Shown here piece after piece: positions 13,085 through 13,558 of a stretch of 13,558 nucleotides of DNA. Origin of the DNA: an uncultured Bacilli bacterium (GTDB lineage Bacteria > Bacillota_I > Bacilli_A > RF39 > UBA660). The stretch lies in NCBI GenBank assembly GCA_947853245.1, contig CANTWP010000045.1, forward strand, positions 1 through 13,558, in the 5' to 3' direction. Each line of letters begins with the position of its first letter. Positions within the stretch are counted from its first letter, which is position 1. Made by a program: the position numbers and the translations under genes. Below the pieces are notes generated by a model, which worked only from the letters and a program-made list of their open reading frames with translations, ran no database searches and was not told where the DNA came from.

Positions 13085-13558
13085 TTATGATTGTTCAGTT
13101 GAAATTATCTTGTTTCTAACAACAATTCCTAATTTTAAACCAGTTTCATTTCCGTAATGCTTATTTTCTATTATAGGAATAATTTTTAATAGTTCTTGAT
13201 TATCACTAGTAGTATAAGATAATGTTTCTATATCGCTTTTTGTAGTTGTTTCATTATCTTCAAAATAGTCTATATCACAGTACTGTCTTAAATAGTTTAA
13301 ATAACTTTCTATTTGATACCTTTTCATTGTACTAGATACTAATAATATTTCTTTTTTACCATTAACATCAATTGGTAATGAAAAATCATATGCACCAACT
13401 ATAGATAGTTTTTCTATTTTATCGACAAATGAACTTCTAAAATTAATTTGTTTAATAATTAGTTTTCCATTATTATCTTTATCAATGATAACAGTATCGA
13501 TATATTTAGATATAAAATCTTGTTTTTGTTCTTTTGTTTTTATATTCCATTCAAAGTC
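13085..13558 (-). CDS. C-terminal part of a probable large serine recombinase (5' end outside window)
   Basis: The frame is open from the window edge (13558) to the stop at 13085, giving 157 residues. The first ATG in the window (13327) is therefore internal. The sequence begins DFEWNIKTKEQKQDFISKYI, then IIDKDNNGKLIIKQINFRSS and later SLPIDVNGKKEILLVSSTMK, and ends LGIVVRNKIIST. The stretch W-x-x-K-x-x-x-x-K-Q-x-F-I-x-K-Y-I-D...I-x-x-x-x-F-R-x-S-F resembles the distal part of large serine recombinases of Bacillota integrative elements, where this block follows the coiled coil. The catalytic N-terminal domain is not visible, so the call is tentative. Such genes usually lie beside their attachment site, which fits the palindromic region downstream. 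Confidence 0.6.
   Translation of the reverse strand, partial: DFEWNIKTKEQKQDFISKYIDTVIIDKDNNGKLIIKQINFRSSFVDKIEKLSIVGAYDFSLPIDVNGKKEILLVSSTMKRYQIESYLNYLRQYCDIDYFEDNETTTKSDIETLSYTTSDNQELLKIIPIIENKHYGNETGLKLGIVVRNKIISTEQS

Noticed and set aside
12951..13157. 68-codon plus-strand ORF starting with TTG
   Set aside because: Runs through the terminator and TGTCC repeats and into the antisense of the recombinase-like gene; Cys/Phe-rich composition of random AT-rich DNA.

Overview
The window is very AT-rich DNA with strong Shine-Dalgarno sites and TGG read as tryptophan. Together with the protein families present, this points to a low-GC Bacillota (Firmicutes) genome, possibly a gut-associated Bacilli or Clostridia lineage. 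The exact taxon cannot be fixed from the sequence. No rRNA, tRNA or CRISPR array was recognised.

Layout. (1) 1-2854: two translationally coupled ABC exporter half-transporters. The first is cut by the window edge and has degenerate ATPase residues; the second has canonical ones. They end at a long perfect stem-loop. (2) 2938-4169: a stand-alone promoter, a membrane-anchored GGDEF diguanylate cyclase and its terminator. (3) 4170-4784: a non-coding, decaying stretch with three tandem hairpins ending in a T-run, plus the C-terminal remnant of an IS256-family transposase on the minus strand. (4) 4785-5555: an orphan 256-residue protein with a possible PD-(D/E)XK-like nuclease core. (5) 5556-6099: a compact regulatory region. 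It holds a 29-codon single-span hydrophobic peptide resembling the Hol_Tox/TxpA type I toxins, with a convergent antisense RNA gene (promoter and terminator visible) over its 3' end. It is followed by a strong extended -10 promoter, a 31-codon leader ORF whose stop codon lies inside a Rho-independent terminator, and then the next operon.

(6) 6100-12751: a small glycan or glycolipid cluster. It encodes a ManC-type GDP-mannose pyrophosphorylase, a protein with a nucleoside-diphosphate-kinase-like domain, a convergent HAD phosphatase, an AraM-like glycerol-1-phosphate dehydrogenase, two GT-B glycosyltransferases and a Nudix hydrolase. A reasonable reading is that ManC makes GDP-mannose, the dehydrogenase and phosphatase supply or modify a glycerol-phosphate-type acceptor or intermediate, and the two glycosyltransferases assemble a surface glycolipid or polysaccharide. 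No flippase or polymerase gene is present. (7) 12752-13558: a structured non-coding region with palindromes, a terminator and repeated TGTCC motifs, followed by the C-terminal part of a minus-strand gene that resembles a large serine recombinase and runs off the window.

The most unusual parts are the candidate type I toxin-antitoxin locus at 5600-5797, the leader ORF/terminator attenuator at 5872-6070 that must be passed to express the glycan genes, and the recombinase-linked palindromic region at 12812-13088. A transposase remnant and a recombinase flank the accessory segment, which suggests acquisition by transfer.
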